Source: Nymphalis io
Lineage: Eukaryota; Arthropoda; Insecta; Lepidoptera; Nymphalidae
Assembly: GCF_905147045.1 (NCBI RefSeq)
Contig: NC_065908.1
Location: 3,968,001 to 4,032,000, forward strand
DNA length: 64,000 nt
Direction: 5' to 3'
Below the pieces are notes generated by a model. That model had not been told where the DNA came from. It saw only the letters and a program-made list of their open reading frames with translations, and made no database searches. Below are positions 16,736 to 30,170 of this stretch, piece by piece (the first letter of the stretch is position 1; every line of letters starts with the position of its first letter). The position numbers and the translations under genes are program-made.

Positions 16736-18360
16736 CATAATAACACGGCCCATGGGACCGGTACTTTATAAGATACGCACGTTTAAAAATACCAACTGTA
16801 TTAGATAAGGCATATTATCCGATTAATAAAATATAAAGTTGGTAATATCGAGAAAGTAATGTTGATTTTCATACACAATGGACAAATTGTAATACTCATT
16901 ATTGTATTCAATTAATACATAAGATTTGAATATAAAAGCGTGTTCACGTAATTAATTTCTTTTAAATAGACGATTTAAAAACGTTAGTACTACTTTAAAA
17001 AATATTTCGACTTCATTTTGATTTTACGATTATATTCTATATAAAAACTAAACGTATTGATAATTACGATGTATTTTTGAAACATTTAATTTTTTTGGGA
17101 ACCTACCTATCTGTACAAACCGCAAAGCCAATGTGTGGCTTATCCCAATGACATGAGTAAACTAAAACCATGTGACATGATTTTTAGCCCTGAAAACGAG
17201 TTTTAAAAAAATGGGAAATAGTATATAAGAATTTTTCAAGTGACATAAGAAGTTTATATTTTATGTATTCAGTACGCGTATAAAGGAAAATTTTAATTAC
17301 GACTGTAGACATAATATACTTTACGATTAGCATATTGTTTATGTTTGTGTCTACATATATGTACGGTTTCATCCGGATGAAAATTCGAGATTCCGTCTTA
17401 AAAATAAAATTTAATAAAAATAAATTAAAATCTATATCACTTAGGAATAGCATATCTTTGCAATCGTATTAAAAGTTTTTTTAATCTGTCCAGTGATTCC
17501 AGGGTTTCCCCAAACACAAACAAACAAAAATGATTTTATAATACTAGTAATAAGCTAAACAGCTCCAAGCCTTTACATAAGTACTTGGCTCACTCGATCT
17601 TCCTCGAGTTGACGGGCTAGCCGCTAGATAAGGACCAGTTTAAGGGTTTTGATTAGCAGATAGTGAATGTGCTCTTGTCCCTAGTTTATAATTGATCGCC
17701 TAGCCCACGGTATAAAACGACGAGGTTTGACAATTTTGACATAGGAATGAGACGGTTGATAATTTTCATTCTACTTAGTTGAACTCGAATAATCGAAGTC
17801 AAATTATAATATTAATTAGAACTGCTAGAAATGAAATTAAAGTGTAACTTTCTATTTTGTATTGAAACTCGTTTCCGGACGCGGCTTCGTTCGCGTTTAA
17901 GGGATTGTCAGGTTTTAGGTAGCCTTGACAAAGTGGATGCACATGGTTGAGTAGTTAAGACGTTATACCAAACAATTATTAAACAAAGAAACATAAACAC
18001 ATTCTTGTTTATAATATTATTAAGGATAGTTTCAGGGGACCAATTCTACTAATCTATAACGATTACGATACGTTACCGATTCAATTTCAATCCAATTTTA
18101 ATAATCCTATATTGATTCGAATCGGAACTGAACCGATATGTTGTTACCTTGCACCGTTTTGTCAATATCAAACTTAGTTGATAAATTTTATGCCAATAGT
18201 CGATACTTAAATTAAAGAATAGGGAAACGGATAAATGGTAACGATCAAGCTTCGATTCGATTGCGATAAAGTGAGAATTATTTCGTAGCTTTTTATTGTA
18301 CAGCTTTTTATGTCTACGATAAAAAAATTTATTAATACTATAATTAGCTGATAGCTCCTC
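16736..18360. other. AT-rich, no gene supported
   Basis: A minus-strand open frame at 17453-17184 is AT-driven with no domain. Nothing else is seen. Confidence 0.3.
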
Positions 18361-18700
18361 GCTTTTTTTATTTTATTTTAAATGTATAGGCTAGCGCTTG
18401 ACTGTTATCACACCTGACGGAAAGTGAGATACAGTCTAAGATGGAGCGTGATTTGCCTAGAAGATGCCTATTCACTCTAGTCTTGAAGGTACCCATATTG
18501 TAGGTGGTGGGGAAAACGGTCTGGAGGGAGGAAGGAGGTCGGGAGGGTATTCCAGACCTTGGCGGTGCGTATCAGAAACCAGGAAGCAAATCGTTTCGTA
18601 CGTGTCTTAAATACGTCAATTACTTACGGGTGCAGATGTTTTCGATGCCTCGCAGTTTTGTGGTAAAAAGGTGACGGGGGAACTGTTCCTGGGCCATGTA
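18361..18700 (-). mobile_element. LINE ORF2 C-terminal remnant
   Basis: Reading on minus: RTAKVWNTLPTS, then after a frameshift TYNMGTFKTRVNRHLLGKSR. This is the usual C-terminal signature of CR1/Jockey-type ORF2. An A-rich tail lies at the left end (18361-18385). It is a different family from the element at 1410. Frameshifted and 5'-truncated, it is inactive. Confidence 0.7.
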
Positions 18701-21700
18701 TGTTTGTCCTGCAATATCAAAGTTTTATATAGACGTTTATTATGCGGGTTATATAGTTACTTATATATATAATAAAAAAAAGAACAGTAACTAATATCAT
18801 TCGAAAGTTACTGTACAATTCATGTGCACAAAAAATAGCTCATGGGAAGCTAAACGCTAAAACACCACGAGTGGGGTGGGATCAGTCGCAGGATTGGCGT
18901 TACGTGCTTTACGATTACGATCTTATTTAATTATTCTAAGGAATATTATTTTACAAAAGTATTTATATTATAAACGTATCACATATATAGTGTTATTAGG
19001 GGGTAGCATTAGGTAGAAAAAGTAGCATCTTCGTCCTTGGGGTTCAAGCTTGGTTCATACCATATTTTATCCAAAAAGATTCAGCGGTTTAGCGTAACAG
19101 ACAGAGTTACTTTCGCCTTTATAATATTAGTACTTATAAATAAACAAAATAATAGGTATCTAGTCTAACGATAAGTATGCAATAATATTAAACATCCTAG
19201 CTTAATATGTTTCTTGTATTATTATATAATATAATATAAATTATATTTTCCAACACCTTAGCATAACCAATTGAAATTCCTACGCAATTTCCCAGGCTGT
19301 GAAGAGCTTGACAAATGACAGCGCAAGATGGCCGCTGATGACGTCACGGACGCATAATGCTGCGCGCGCACGTGAGTTTCGGTGACGAGTGTACAAGGAA
19401 TGGCACTGTGAAATATAAACTGAAAATCGAGAAAAATCTAATTGAATAAAAAAAAATGCAAATTATTGGTATTTTTATTCCACTACCCATTGTACTTCCC
19501 ACGAATATGGATAAGCCGATTTTGATCAAACGTTGTCTTATTTATGGAGGTCAATTCGAGATGTATTGCTATGAAAGGCCAAACAATTAAAATTAAGATA
19601 TGTAACAAAATAACTAATGGAGATGTTGAAGTTGATACAATATTTAAGAATCCCACATAAGCTGATTAGAGAGGAGTCTAGGACTCTGACAATTGTCAAA
19701 GATTTCCCTTATTTTTTGTTTATAAATCGTCTCGTGCTGGCGGTGAGAATGCAGATGAAATAAACGCAATGATTTGCTCGTTTCTTTTACCATATTTCTA
19801 GATAAATGCAGTAATCCGGAATTATATTTGTTTTCCATTTGTATCCACTGGGTCACCGCCGCTAATATTATATTTGATGCTTATAATTTATTGCCTGGGA
19901 AACGTATGTAAATGCCTGGCTTAGTATGAGCGTTAAACGAGTGATACATTATTGTTTATAGTTATTTTGCAATTGAGTGTAGTCGTATTTTAAGAGAAAT
20001 AGTCACATACACCATTATACGCCGCTAACAATAATTCTGTCCCACACACACTTTACAATTTTCTGAATAAGTGTCTCTGCTTATTGGGGACGGCTTCATG
20101 CCATAAAGCACAATATTTTAGCACAATGATGCTTATAAGAAATTTTGTCTAACTAGTATAGGACTGCCTATATAGAAATATACATGCTATTAATTTAAAT
20201 AAGTGTCTAGGTCGAATGGTAGTTAAATAAGGAAATAAAAATATTGCCAATATCCATAACTTGATTGCAATTGATGTATGCAGAGGCGTTATCAGGTTTA
20301 AGTAACACAAAAATTAAAATTGCTCTTCAAAGAGAGTCACTTTCTATAACATATATAATTATCGCATATTATTTTGTGTATGTATTATTTGGTCCTTTTT
20401 TTTATTATCTATAAAAAAAAACTATTTTTAAATAAAAAGAGCATTAACAATTTGTGCCTTTGTCAATTTTTTTTATAAAAACAATATGTCATTACTATTT
20501 TGACAGTTTGTTTCACTCCCGTGTAACACTTATCGCATATCGACAGCCATTCGGTCTAGTTACTGGAATGATCCCGATGCGATTATCGTTGACGCTCGTT
20601 CCGCTATTTATTGTGAACTAGATCTACACAATCGTGACCTTATTTTGAGTGCCATAAGATATATAATGCAATGGAATCGTGTGTTCCAGTTTTACATCGG
20701 TGTACCTCTCTTCGATATTACAAGGATAGTTCTATTTTTTTTACTTCATGTATTAATTGCAATTATTATTTGATTTTAACGCTTCATTCAGATTAATTAC
20801 ATATGAGTTTAAATTTCAAGGATATCCTCTATAATGTAAGTTACATTAACATGAAACATTAATTTAGCCAAGTCAAGCGGATTAATCTGCGTTGAATTTT
20901 AGTTATAGAAACATACATCCAGCGACGCATTAGGAAGGCTAAAATTTAGCACTAGTACACTGCGTCCCATTTCCGTTCGATAATAAGCGACTACGAAGTC
21001 ACCAAAAGTCTAGCCTTAAGCGACTTCTAGAATACTTTGATCATATTATCAAAAATGGTAACTGGAAGCTCGTGGTAACTGGTGGAAAAAGTATAAGGTG
21101 AAACAATCCATTGGTCGAATTAGATCCATATTCTTACATCCAGCTACATGCTGCATGTAGTCTAAATAAATCGACGCAGGGATGTAGAAAATTATTAATG
21201 GTGGCATTCCAATTATACCTGGAATTCGGTGTTCTAATTCGAAACAACACATGTATAAATAAAAAATATAGTATTTGCAATTCTTAAGTCCTCTTCGTTC
21301 CAAGGTACATACGTACGTATTCTTATACAAAAACCCCTACTGGAAACATTGAAAACTTGCAACATTTAATTTTTATAGTGACTCATTCAATACGTTTTGT
21401 ACAAAAGTTTGGATAATGTTTGTAACGACTTACTACTTTTTAATCTCATTATTGCAATCTACACGTTTAACTTCAATGAAACGACAATTGTTTTGATTGG
21501 AATGAATTTAAAAATGGAACAGATTTAACAGTTCAGTGGAAACGCTCAAGAGGCCTCGGATTAAATACTTCATGGTAATCCTACTTTCGTTATTTCCAGT
21601 ACAATAATACCGTGAAAATATGTCCTATTGCACATGATTATAGAAATAGCGCCAATCACCGGCGTGGTGGACGTGTCCGGATCGAATTGCCGTCTTGGTC

Positions 21701-22978
21701 GCTTAGCGTATTTCTGTTATTTTGATTGTGATACATTTATATTTTTATGATCACATATTTGTGATAACCAATATGATATGGAACAATCATAGTAAATTTA
21801 AAGTTTAGAAAATGAATTTTACAATAGAATCGAATTATTATGAAGAGCATGATAGCGGAATATTGTGGTAGAAATGAAAACAGACGATTTTGTTACCTAA
21901 TACGTTGTTGCTAAAAGATAAAGTAATTCATTTTAAATTGCTTATTTAGTTTTGTTTAATGATCCAAATTGGTTGTACTTAGAATATTTTAACTGATTCC
22001 CGAGGTCGAAGTCTGGGCATTATTTCAAATTAAAAAAATGCAATTGATTAATTTGCGGCTATAATTTATCTTGCTTAGTGATTAGTTAAATTAAGGAATA
22101 CATCGTAAGGAGACCTGCAAGTGTCGGTTGAAATTATGACAAATGTGCATTCACTAACCCGTAGTGAAGCGACAAGGTGGACGCTCGTAGGAAGGAGATT
22201 CCATTTTTAAATATTTGATACAAACGAAGCCGTTTGTTACTTTGATGATATGATATCTAAACGATGTCTAATAGTGTTTGTTCTAGTCTCACGTTCACAA
22301 TCACGAATCAACCACCCGTGGCAGTGGTTAATAAACACAGCGCTGTAAGCGCAAGTTTTACACATAATTTACTTGAACAAATTATATACGTAGTCTGAGT
22401 TACAAGTTAAAGCGATTTATGCTTTAAATTCTTTACAATATATAGTTAAGAGGTTCCTTTAAAAAAAAAGACGCGCGCTAATTTCGAATCGCCATTTTGT
22501 TTTTAGGCAGAGAGGTAATTAATTAATTATTCGCTCGACTTGTAATTTATTGAATATGTTCAATCGTGTTATTTGGATTTTTAAGTGTAATTTACATCAA
22601 TTTGTATAATTTGGTGTAAGACCCATTCAAGTTTTTTATAAAGTTACTTTTAGATGCTAAATATATAAGGCTATCGTTAAATATAACGAAGAATAAATAA
22701 ACTTATGGAATGAATAACAAAATTCAGACACTTTGTATATCAGATACATGTCTGCAGTAAACTGCATAATCCCGCATATATGCAGTTTGCGAAGTTATAC
22801 CGCGTCTGCGACAAATAATTGGTTTAAACACTATTACGATTAAATAAAAGGTATATAATCTGTATATATACAGGTCCTCACGATGAAATCAACTGTATCA
22901 CATAAACTTGATTTTTTTTAAATGTTTTGACTGTAACAATCTTTAATTTTTAGTACTCTGACTGCAATAATCTTTAAT
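18701..22978. other. Long AT-rich stretch, no gene or clear repeat
   Basis: No exon with protein-like content and matching splice sites was found. Short more GC-rich patches occur near 19340-19390 and 20540-20720 without recognisable content. Confidence 0.3.
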
Positions 22979-23166
22979 TGACGGGCCGGTTGGCGTGGTT
23001 GGTAGATACTTGTCTGTTTGTCCTGAGTCTGGGTGTAATTATCTATATAAGTATGTATTTACAAAAGAAAAGTAGTACATGTAGTATATCAGTTGTCAGG
23101 TTTCCATAGTACAAGCTCTGCTTAGTTTGGGATCTGATGGCCGTGTGTGAATAATGTCCTATGATA
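22979..23166 (+). repeat. SINE-C with internal deletion
   Basis: The head gacgggccggttggcgtggt is joined at gatacttg directly to tctgtttgtcctgagtctgg, losing about 65 bp including the B box. The 3' part is intact. Confidence 0.82.
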
Positions 23167-23467
23167 TTATTTATTTATTAATGTATTTTCGAATTAAATT
23201 ATAGCTTAAGCAATAAAAAAAATGCAATGTAGCGAAAATCATCTTACCATCGCCCGTCGCTTGATAATACTACGCTATTTCCTAGATAAGGATGCGCGGG
23301 CGCAGCACAGCGGGGCGCGATCTGACAGTAACAGACACACGGTTAACCTTTAGATTGAGACGTGAACCGCTGTATAATTGAGATATGTATAACATATACA
23401 TTGTTTGATAAACAATGTATTATAATAACTAGTAATTGGACTCAACTCCTGCAATTGAAGCTTAATG

Positions 23468-23585
23468 AAAGAGCCGTGATGGCTCAGTGGTTGAAAGACG
23501 ATAATCTAAGCGGATGATTCTGAGTTCAAACCCGGCAAGCACTACTGAATTTAATATCCACTGAAAAACATTGAATATAATACAA
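23468..23585 (+). repeat. SINE-A-like head fragment
   Basis: It has a gagccgtgatggctcagtgg A-box region and gagttcaaacccggcaagca B-box region. It stops after the region that normally reads cactgaattttcatgtg. Confidence 0.65.
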
Positions 23586-23597
23586 TAGAATCACCTT

Positions 23598-23880
23598 CAT
23601 AATGATGATCGGGGCGATTTCGATTTTCGATCGGCCATCTCAAGAGATTAGCCAACTGCGCAGGACATATTGTAGTTCGCAAGTGGTTGCAAACATAGAT
23701 GTACACTCTATTCCCTCACTCTTATAATCCAAAGGAACCTCAATCCAATACGTGCATTACTTGCTTTCCGAGGAACGGGCACTTCGAGACTCCGAGCAGC
23801 TACTGAGAATCTTCGATAGAAAAACCTAATTTTTATTAGGCTGACCTGGGGTTCGACCCCAGGACTTCCGGGACAGTCAA
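23598..23880 (-). repeat. SINE-D, near full length
   Basis: The + strand shows cggccatctcaagagattag at the left and ggttcgaccccaggacttcc (reverse of the B box) at the right. It directly follows the SINE-A head fragment. Confidence 0.8.
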
Positions 23881-24094
23881 ACTTGTCATGTGTCACGTCA
23901 CGTCAACATGACACTTGTGTACTTTAAATGTTATAATTATAACAGTAAATGTCGCATATCACTGTCTGACATTTCACGATGGTGTCCCTTTAAATTTCGA
24001 GTTTATCTCACTGTGCGTGCGTTTGTATAGAATGAAAACAGCGCCATCTTGTGACAATAATCGTAATTCCAGCATGCGCAAGCGATCCCGTAGC

Positions 24095-24232
24095 GCTCCT
24101 CGTTAAGACGGAACCGCTGGTTACCGCTGGTTTTTTAGTGGGTATTACGATGTTCGGGGCGCACTCGGCGCCTTGGCCACCGGCGAGTACCACACTCTCC
24201 TCCTAATGAACCGTTTTTCCAGTTGAAAAAAA
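24095..24232 (+). mobile_element. LINE 3' tail ending in poly-A
   Basis: A GC-rich stretch with ggcgccttggccaccggcga and a final ttgaaaaaaaaa lies in AT-rich DNA. This is consistent with a 5'-truncated retroelement. The family is not identified. Confidence 0.45.
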
Positions 24233-24861
24233 AAGTCAACGTCAACACTGAATAATTAAAAAAATAAACACGCACTAGACAAAGTGATCGTCATTAATTA
24301 AAAAGTCAACAGTAACCTATTTCTCATCAGCATAACATTTAACAAACAGGTATTTAAATTGATCAAAATTCTTTATTTCGATATGTTTTGTATTAAATGA
24401 ACAAAAGTCGATCTCGAAAAGTCAAGACCCAAATAATTAGAGTTGCCTCACAAATAAATCATGTTATGAAAAAATATTTATGAACCCAACTAATCGGGTG
24501 GCCGATTAGGATGTCCATCCTCATCAGGTTAAAGAGAAACGTAAGCTATACTATAAAATATTAAAGTTAATTGTGAATATATATTTTTCTCATGCATGGA
24601 TTATGGCGTATATAAAAATCATGGCCGTCACGAGACGTCCGTTAGATGTGAAACACCAATCATTATTGAAATAATTTAAAATTAAAGTAAACCAATAAAT
24701 ACACATGGCGTCAAATAAATGTAAACATAGTTTCGTTACTAACATAACGATTATTTGTTATTGTTATAACAATAACAACAAAGTATATAGTATACGCACA
24801 CATAAGGATGTAGATAGCAAATGCGGAGAGCTATTATTATTTAAATACTAATAATAAATTT
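24233..24861. other. AT-rich, no feature
   Basis: Only a partial palindromic run of ttgttattgttataacaata type at 24757-24778 is notable. Confidence 0.3.
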
Positions 24862-25153
24862 TACTGGTGGTAGAGCTTTGTACAAGCTCGTCTGGCTAGG
24901 TACCACAAACTCATCAGATATTCTACAGCAAAACAGCAGTACTTGGTATTGTTGTGTTTCGGTTTGAAGGGTGAGTGAGCCAGTGTAATTACAGACAGAA
25001 GAGACATAACATCTTAGTTCTCAAGGTTGTTGCCGCGTTGGTGATGTAAGCGATGGTTAACATTTCTTACAATGCCAATGTCTATGTGCGTTGATGACCA
25101 CTTACCATCAGGTGCCCCATATGCTCGTCCGCCTTCCTATACTATAAAAAAAA
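24862..25153 (+). repeat. SINE-B, near full length
   Basis: It runs from tactggtggtagagctttg to ctataaaaaaaa. Confidence 0.87.
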
Positions 25154-25525
25154 CCGTCAAGTCTTTATGAAAACCTCACCAATATCTTCAATTCGCAATA
25201 GCATAGCATTAAGTGAATACGTTCCTAACACCAGCAGGTGGTGTTAATTTGAAACTCACATAGTATATAAATAAACACATAAAACAGTTCGAGGTGGCCA
25301 TTATATGACATTACTTTTAACGGTATAACAGTTTATTAAGCGTTTTGCAAGATTTATGCTTGGAGTGTTAGAGGAAATTCGATTGGCCTAAGGCATTCCA
25401 TCTCAGATTAGTATGATTAGCAAATCGTTAACCGTTTTGAATAACTATATACTTAATAAAGAAATGGGTATGTTATTTTTTAATTTGATTAATTTTGAGC
25501 GATTGTTACATTGTTTTTCTATGTG

Positions 25526-25745
25526 GAAGGGCTTTGTGCAAGATATTCTACCGCTAAACAGTACTTAGAATTGTTGCGTGTCGGTTTGAAGGATGAAGCC
25601 TCTTCGTTCCAAATATTGGTGGCGCATTGGCGATGTAAGAAATGGTTGATGTTTTTTACATCGCCGATGTCTATGGGAAGTGGTGACCGCTCAACATCAG
25701 GTCCATTTGCCCGTCCGTCGACCTATATAACATTAAAAAAAAACA
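25526..25745 (+). repeat. SINE-B, partly deleted
   Basis: The head gggctttgtgcaag is joined to atattctaccgctaaacagt, removing about 35 bp, and the gtgagtgagccag segment is lost. It has a poly-A tail. Confidence 0.75.
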
Positions 25746-25849
25746 TAAAACGGCTAAGTTTAAAGTATCTTTTAAGAAGTAAAAGGCTTTCCGAAACGCT
25801 TGTCCAATTCCAAGGGTTTGATTGCGCGATCTTCTGTTAGGATGACATG

Positions 25850-26374
25850 TGAGGTATTCTAAACACTATGCCGTCTCGGCTCTCGAGAATTTTTTATTAA
25901 ATACATTAAAAATACAACATAGATTATAAATGTATAGATTGGTGAAACTGATATTTTAAGTTCTTAAAAAAATGGTGATTCGAAAATTAAATTCAAAAGG
26001 TATCCTATAACAATATATTAAAACAAACGAACTGTCAATAACTAACAGACAATTGTCGGAATGACAGATTTGCGAGGCAACGACGGGCGAGAACAATATA
26101 TTTCTTTCATTGCAAAACTTTGCATACAACGAATGTATCCATAGAGCTAATGCGTATAAAGAATAGAAAGATAAATATTAAATTAAAACATTTACGTATT
26201 AAGTAATTTATTATTATATTTTATTTGTGAAATAATACATTTTTTTTGTTATTTCTTTTCGTAATTTACATTTATACTTAAGTTTTATTATCTATGGTTG
26301 AAGATGTTCATAGTTGGCTATTTTGTTCTATTACCGTGTCTATATTTATGTACATATATATCTATATAATATAT
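25850..26374. other. AT-rich, no feature
   Basis: Nothing recognisable. Confidence 0.3.
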
Positions 26375-26612
26375 TGTTGATTTAGTAGCTAGCTATTAAG
26401 GTTACAAAACCCGAGGTCCCTGGTTGTTGGGTTTATCTGTCAAGAAATTCTAAACAGTTCTAAATAGTGAATGCGCAGTAGTACAGTACACGTGCCTTGG
26501 TAATGCACACATTCGTTTACACACTGCGTTACATTCTGCGCTCACAGTTGTGCTATAATATATCTTATGCGTGTTCGAGATTAGCCGCGATGACCAAAAT
26601 TCAGTTGAAAGA
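26375..26612 (+). repeat. SINE-D, degenerate
   Basis: It matches acccgaggtccctgg, tgggtttatctgtcaagaaa, the cgtgccttgg segment and the gagattagccgcgatgacc end with many changes. Confidence 0.55.
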
Positions 26613-28240
26613 TTAATTGTATATATTATTATTTATTTATTTATTATAAAATGTTGTAAATAGTGATATTATCTACAATCAAATTCAATTAGGCATAAAA
26701 TTGCGTATTGCAAATCAAAATTATGTTATCATTATATAAAAATAAAATTCCGTTAATGGTATAAAAGCGAAAATTGTCTCATAAATAAGGAGTACGTCTA
26801 ACCTGGATAAGTTTTCATTACAAATTTATTATCATTTAAATGTTACGTGGCATTCAATCGTTTTAACAAATGGAAGAACAAAGTCGCGAGCAACCATTAC
26901 TAATGAGCCTGTTCAATATAAATTGATTTACTTTAAATAATTATACAATATTAAACAAGAATCTTATTATCAGAATAAATATCGATTATTTTATTATAGC
27001 ATTGCCACTTCTATATATTACAAAGACACCCAATCGTTGATTGAGGAGATGAGAACACAACAGAGGTGTCATAATTTAGACTTGTTATCGTTTCTGTATC
27101 GAGTTATCGATGATCGAGCATACATACGTTGTTCTTTAACTGGTTCTTTACCGTAATGAGGAACGTTTTTTTTTATAAGGAATATTTTATCTGTGACGTG
27201 CATTATTTTTAAACGAAATTACGCCCCTAGTCTTCCATACGAAGGTTTTATTGGGAGAGTTCTGATAGTTCATTGTAACAGATAACAATTATAATTAATG
27301 AACAAAAAAATATTTTTTTTCTGTCCGTACTATATATGCAAATAATGAAAAAACATAATTAATTATTTATTATTTGGTATATTTATTTGACTATTAGTCG
27401 GGAAAATAATTGTTTTTTTCTTTTTTTTTTTGTGAATATATTCTCTGTGGCCCGAAGTTTGAATGTTGTCAGTTTTGTGAACAGCTGTTAAATTATAACT
27501 TCCAACTGTATAAGGAGTGGGACATAAATATATCTAGGTGTGTGACTCGAATCTTGGACTTTTACAAATTAAAATTATACTGAACTTACCTAAATATCTA
27601 CTTGATTATAATAGGTAAAAATATATTTGCACCTGAAGATCTCTTAACCATAATTATAAAAAAAACTCAAACTTTATATCTTTTCAATAAATAAAGAAAA
27701 AATTAAATTATTAAAAGTCATAAATTGCTATAAATAAAAAAAAACTAAAAAGAAGTAGCTGCCTATCCCGACTTTATCATGTGAATCCGCTCGCATCGCC
27801 ACCTAACCGGGTTGAATCCAAACGATCCATGGACCCGCTTAAGTACACATCACAATCGATCCAGCCATTTAGGAGTTCAGTGTCATACATCTTCAAAAGA
27901 AAAATAAATACAGATAAAAAATATAAATAATTCAAATTGACATAAGTCTATTACGCGTTCAGACGACTCAATCAAATCAATATAAGTTGACGTTTGTCGA
28001 AGAATTGGGACATGCCCATTTTGATCGAAATACTAGCGATTGTAAACGGAACAAGCATTCAATTTATACAGTTATAAATCAAAATAGTATATGTCTGTTT
28101 GTCTTAATCATTTATATATAATGACTACGGTACTACCTTGTATAATATCACAAATGCAACTATTTATAAAGATACTCTGACACATTTATAGTATATTACA
28201 AAGGTAATAACACTAAAATAATATTAAATACATATTACTG
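26613..28240. other. AT-rich, no gene supported
   Basis: No open frame with protein-like content. T-runs occur near 27170 and 27420. Confidence 0.3.
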
Positions 28241-28536
28241 AGCCGAGATGGCCCAGTGGTAAGAAGGCGTGAATCTTAATCGATGATCGTGGGTTCAAAC
28301 CCGGGCAAGCCACTGAATTTTCATGTGCTTAATTTGTGATTATAATTCATCTCGTGCTTTACGGTGAAGGAAAACATCGTAAGGAAACCTGCATACGTCT
28401 AATTTCACTGAAATTCTGCCACATGTGTATTCCACCAACCCGCATTGGAGCAGCGTGGTGGAATAAGCTCCAAACCTTCTCCTCAAAAAGTGGAGAGGAG
28501 GTCTTTAGCCCAGCAGTGGGACATTCACAGGCTCAT
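28241..28536 (+). repeat. SINE-A, full length
   Basis: It has A box (gatggcccagtggtaagaag), B box (gtgggttcaaacccgggcaa), the body cattggagcagcgtggtgga, and end cccagcagtgggacattcac. Confidence 0.88.
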
Positions 28537-28747
28537 ACGGATTACGGACCTTTGTAATAAGACGTAGACTATGTATTTTGGTTGAAAGATTCTTGTCACT
28601 TATATTTCCTCGGTTAAAAACTTCGTAATGAGTGGATTTGATATCATTGATGCGAAAATTCAATAAACGTTTTAGGTGGCTTAATATTTCTAAAATAATA
28701 TATTCGATCTTCGATATATATTATATCATTTATCACATATATATTTA

Positions 28748-29033
28748 TGAATTGGTCAAGTGGCAAGGAAAAGGGCCGTAGAACCAGAGGTCCTGGGTTC
28801 AAACCCGAGGTCAGGCCTATAAAAAGTTATTGGGTTTATCTTTCGAAGATTCTCAGTAGAAGCCCGGAGAATGGATGATGGATGTGTATGCTCCCGTGCC
28901 TTGGAACACGTAAAGCCGTTGATAGCCTGTCCCATCAGATTATGAGAGTGCACCTGTGTCTGCGCACACACTTGTTCCTGCGCACTTAGCTAATCTCTTA
29001 TAAAATTGGCCGCCGTGACCGAATTTGAGTTGA
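28748..29033 (+). repeat. SINE-D, near full length
   Basis: The head has B box ggtcctgggttcaaacccga and the end reads ggccgccgtgaccgaatttg. One internal stretch (gaactctttccggtcgtgtc in other copies) is deleted. Confidence 0.8.
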
Positions 29034-29910
29034 ATGTTGTATTTAAGTTTTAATATTATTATCAAATATACATTCTTTTCCTGATTTTGTCGATCACTTG
29101 TGCTTATAAATTGAGTTTGCTCGAAAGAGATTACAAGCGATAACACACCCTTGCATAGTTTATATCGAATCTGTTCTATCTTGTTAGATAATTACAGTTT
29201 AAAAAAATCATACGTTAACAATATTATTATCCTAACATTGATAGAAACCATCCATGATTTATTTGTCGACCCCAATTCGATGCCATAAAGTTTCATCATG
29301 TTTAAACATTTCGAAATTTAAATACTAATAAAAGAACTGTTAATATTTTTGTAATGAAAGTCCGAATATATGAATAGTACGAACCAAAATACTACGGTTA
29401 CTGTGTGAGTAACACTCAATAAATAACTAACTATGCGCATAATTTTAAAGTTAAGTCAATTTTCGTTTGACACATGCAGCGTACGCGAGCTCTAATCATT
29501 TAGAAGTATCTATAAACGTCCCCTGAATGTGTTACTCGTAATAAACCTAATTTATTGTTAATGTTATTATGCAAACTGCTAAAAGTATGTGATAATTAAT
29601 GACATTACTGCTTATTAATACAAAGTATCGCGTGTATGGACCGAACTGCTTTTTATATGAATTAATTTTTTTGTAAGAATAAATTAATCCGTACTGCTGT
29701 TAATGATATTATCCTTTAATTAATTTTATTTTCAAAATAATATCTCTGATATATTTGAGTTGGACGTTTTCATTTTTATATAACGTTTTAATATCGTTTT
29801 TGTATGATATGAGTGCATTGTCAAGTTCTTTCCATCATTACCCTAATGTACTTGTGATATTTATATATTTGTATAGTATATTTATTTAATAATACGCTAT
29901 AAAATATTAC
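29034..29910. other. AT-rich, no feature
   Basis: No gene or repeat recognised. Confidence 0.3.
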
Positions 29911-30170
29911 AGTAACAGCCTTTGAATTTCCCACTGCTGGGCTAAGGCCTCCTCTCCCTTTTTTGGGAAGGTATGGAGTTTATTCCACCACGCTGCTCCA
30001 ATGCGGGTTGGTGGAATACACATGTCGCAGAATTTCAACAGAAACAGACAAGCACGAGATGAATTATAAACACAAATTAAGCACAGGAAAATTCAGTGGT
30101 GCTTGCCCGGGTTTGAACCCACGATTATTGGTTAAGATTCACGCGTTCTAACCAATAGGCCATTTCGGCT
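29911..30170 (-). repeat. SINE-A, full length
   Basis: The + strand begins agtaacagcctttgaatttc and ends ccaataggccatttcggct. A stretch of the body (the caggtttcctcacgatgttt segment) is deleted. Confidence 0.85.

Noticed and set aside
16560..16808. 82-residue ORF
   Set aside because: It reads through the reverse strand of a SINE-D.
28241..28310. tRNA gene from A and B boxes (also at 39881, 34309, 46141 and others)
   Set aside because: The boxes belong to SINE heads; there is no full cloverleaf and each continues into a SINE body.
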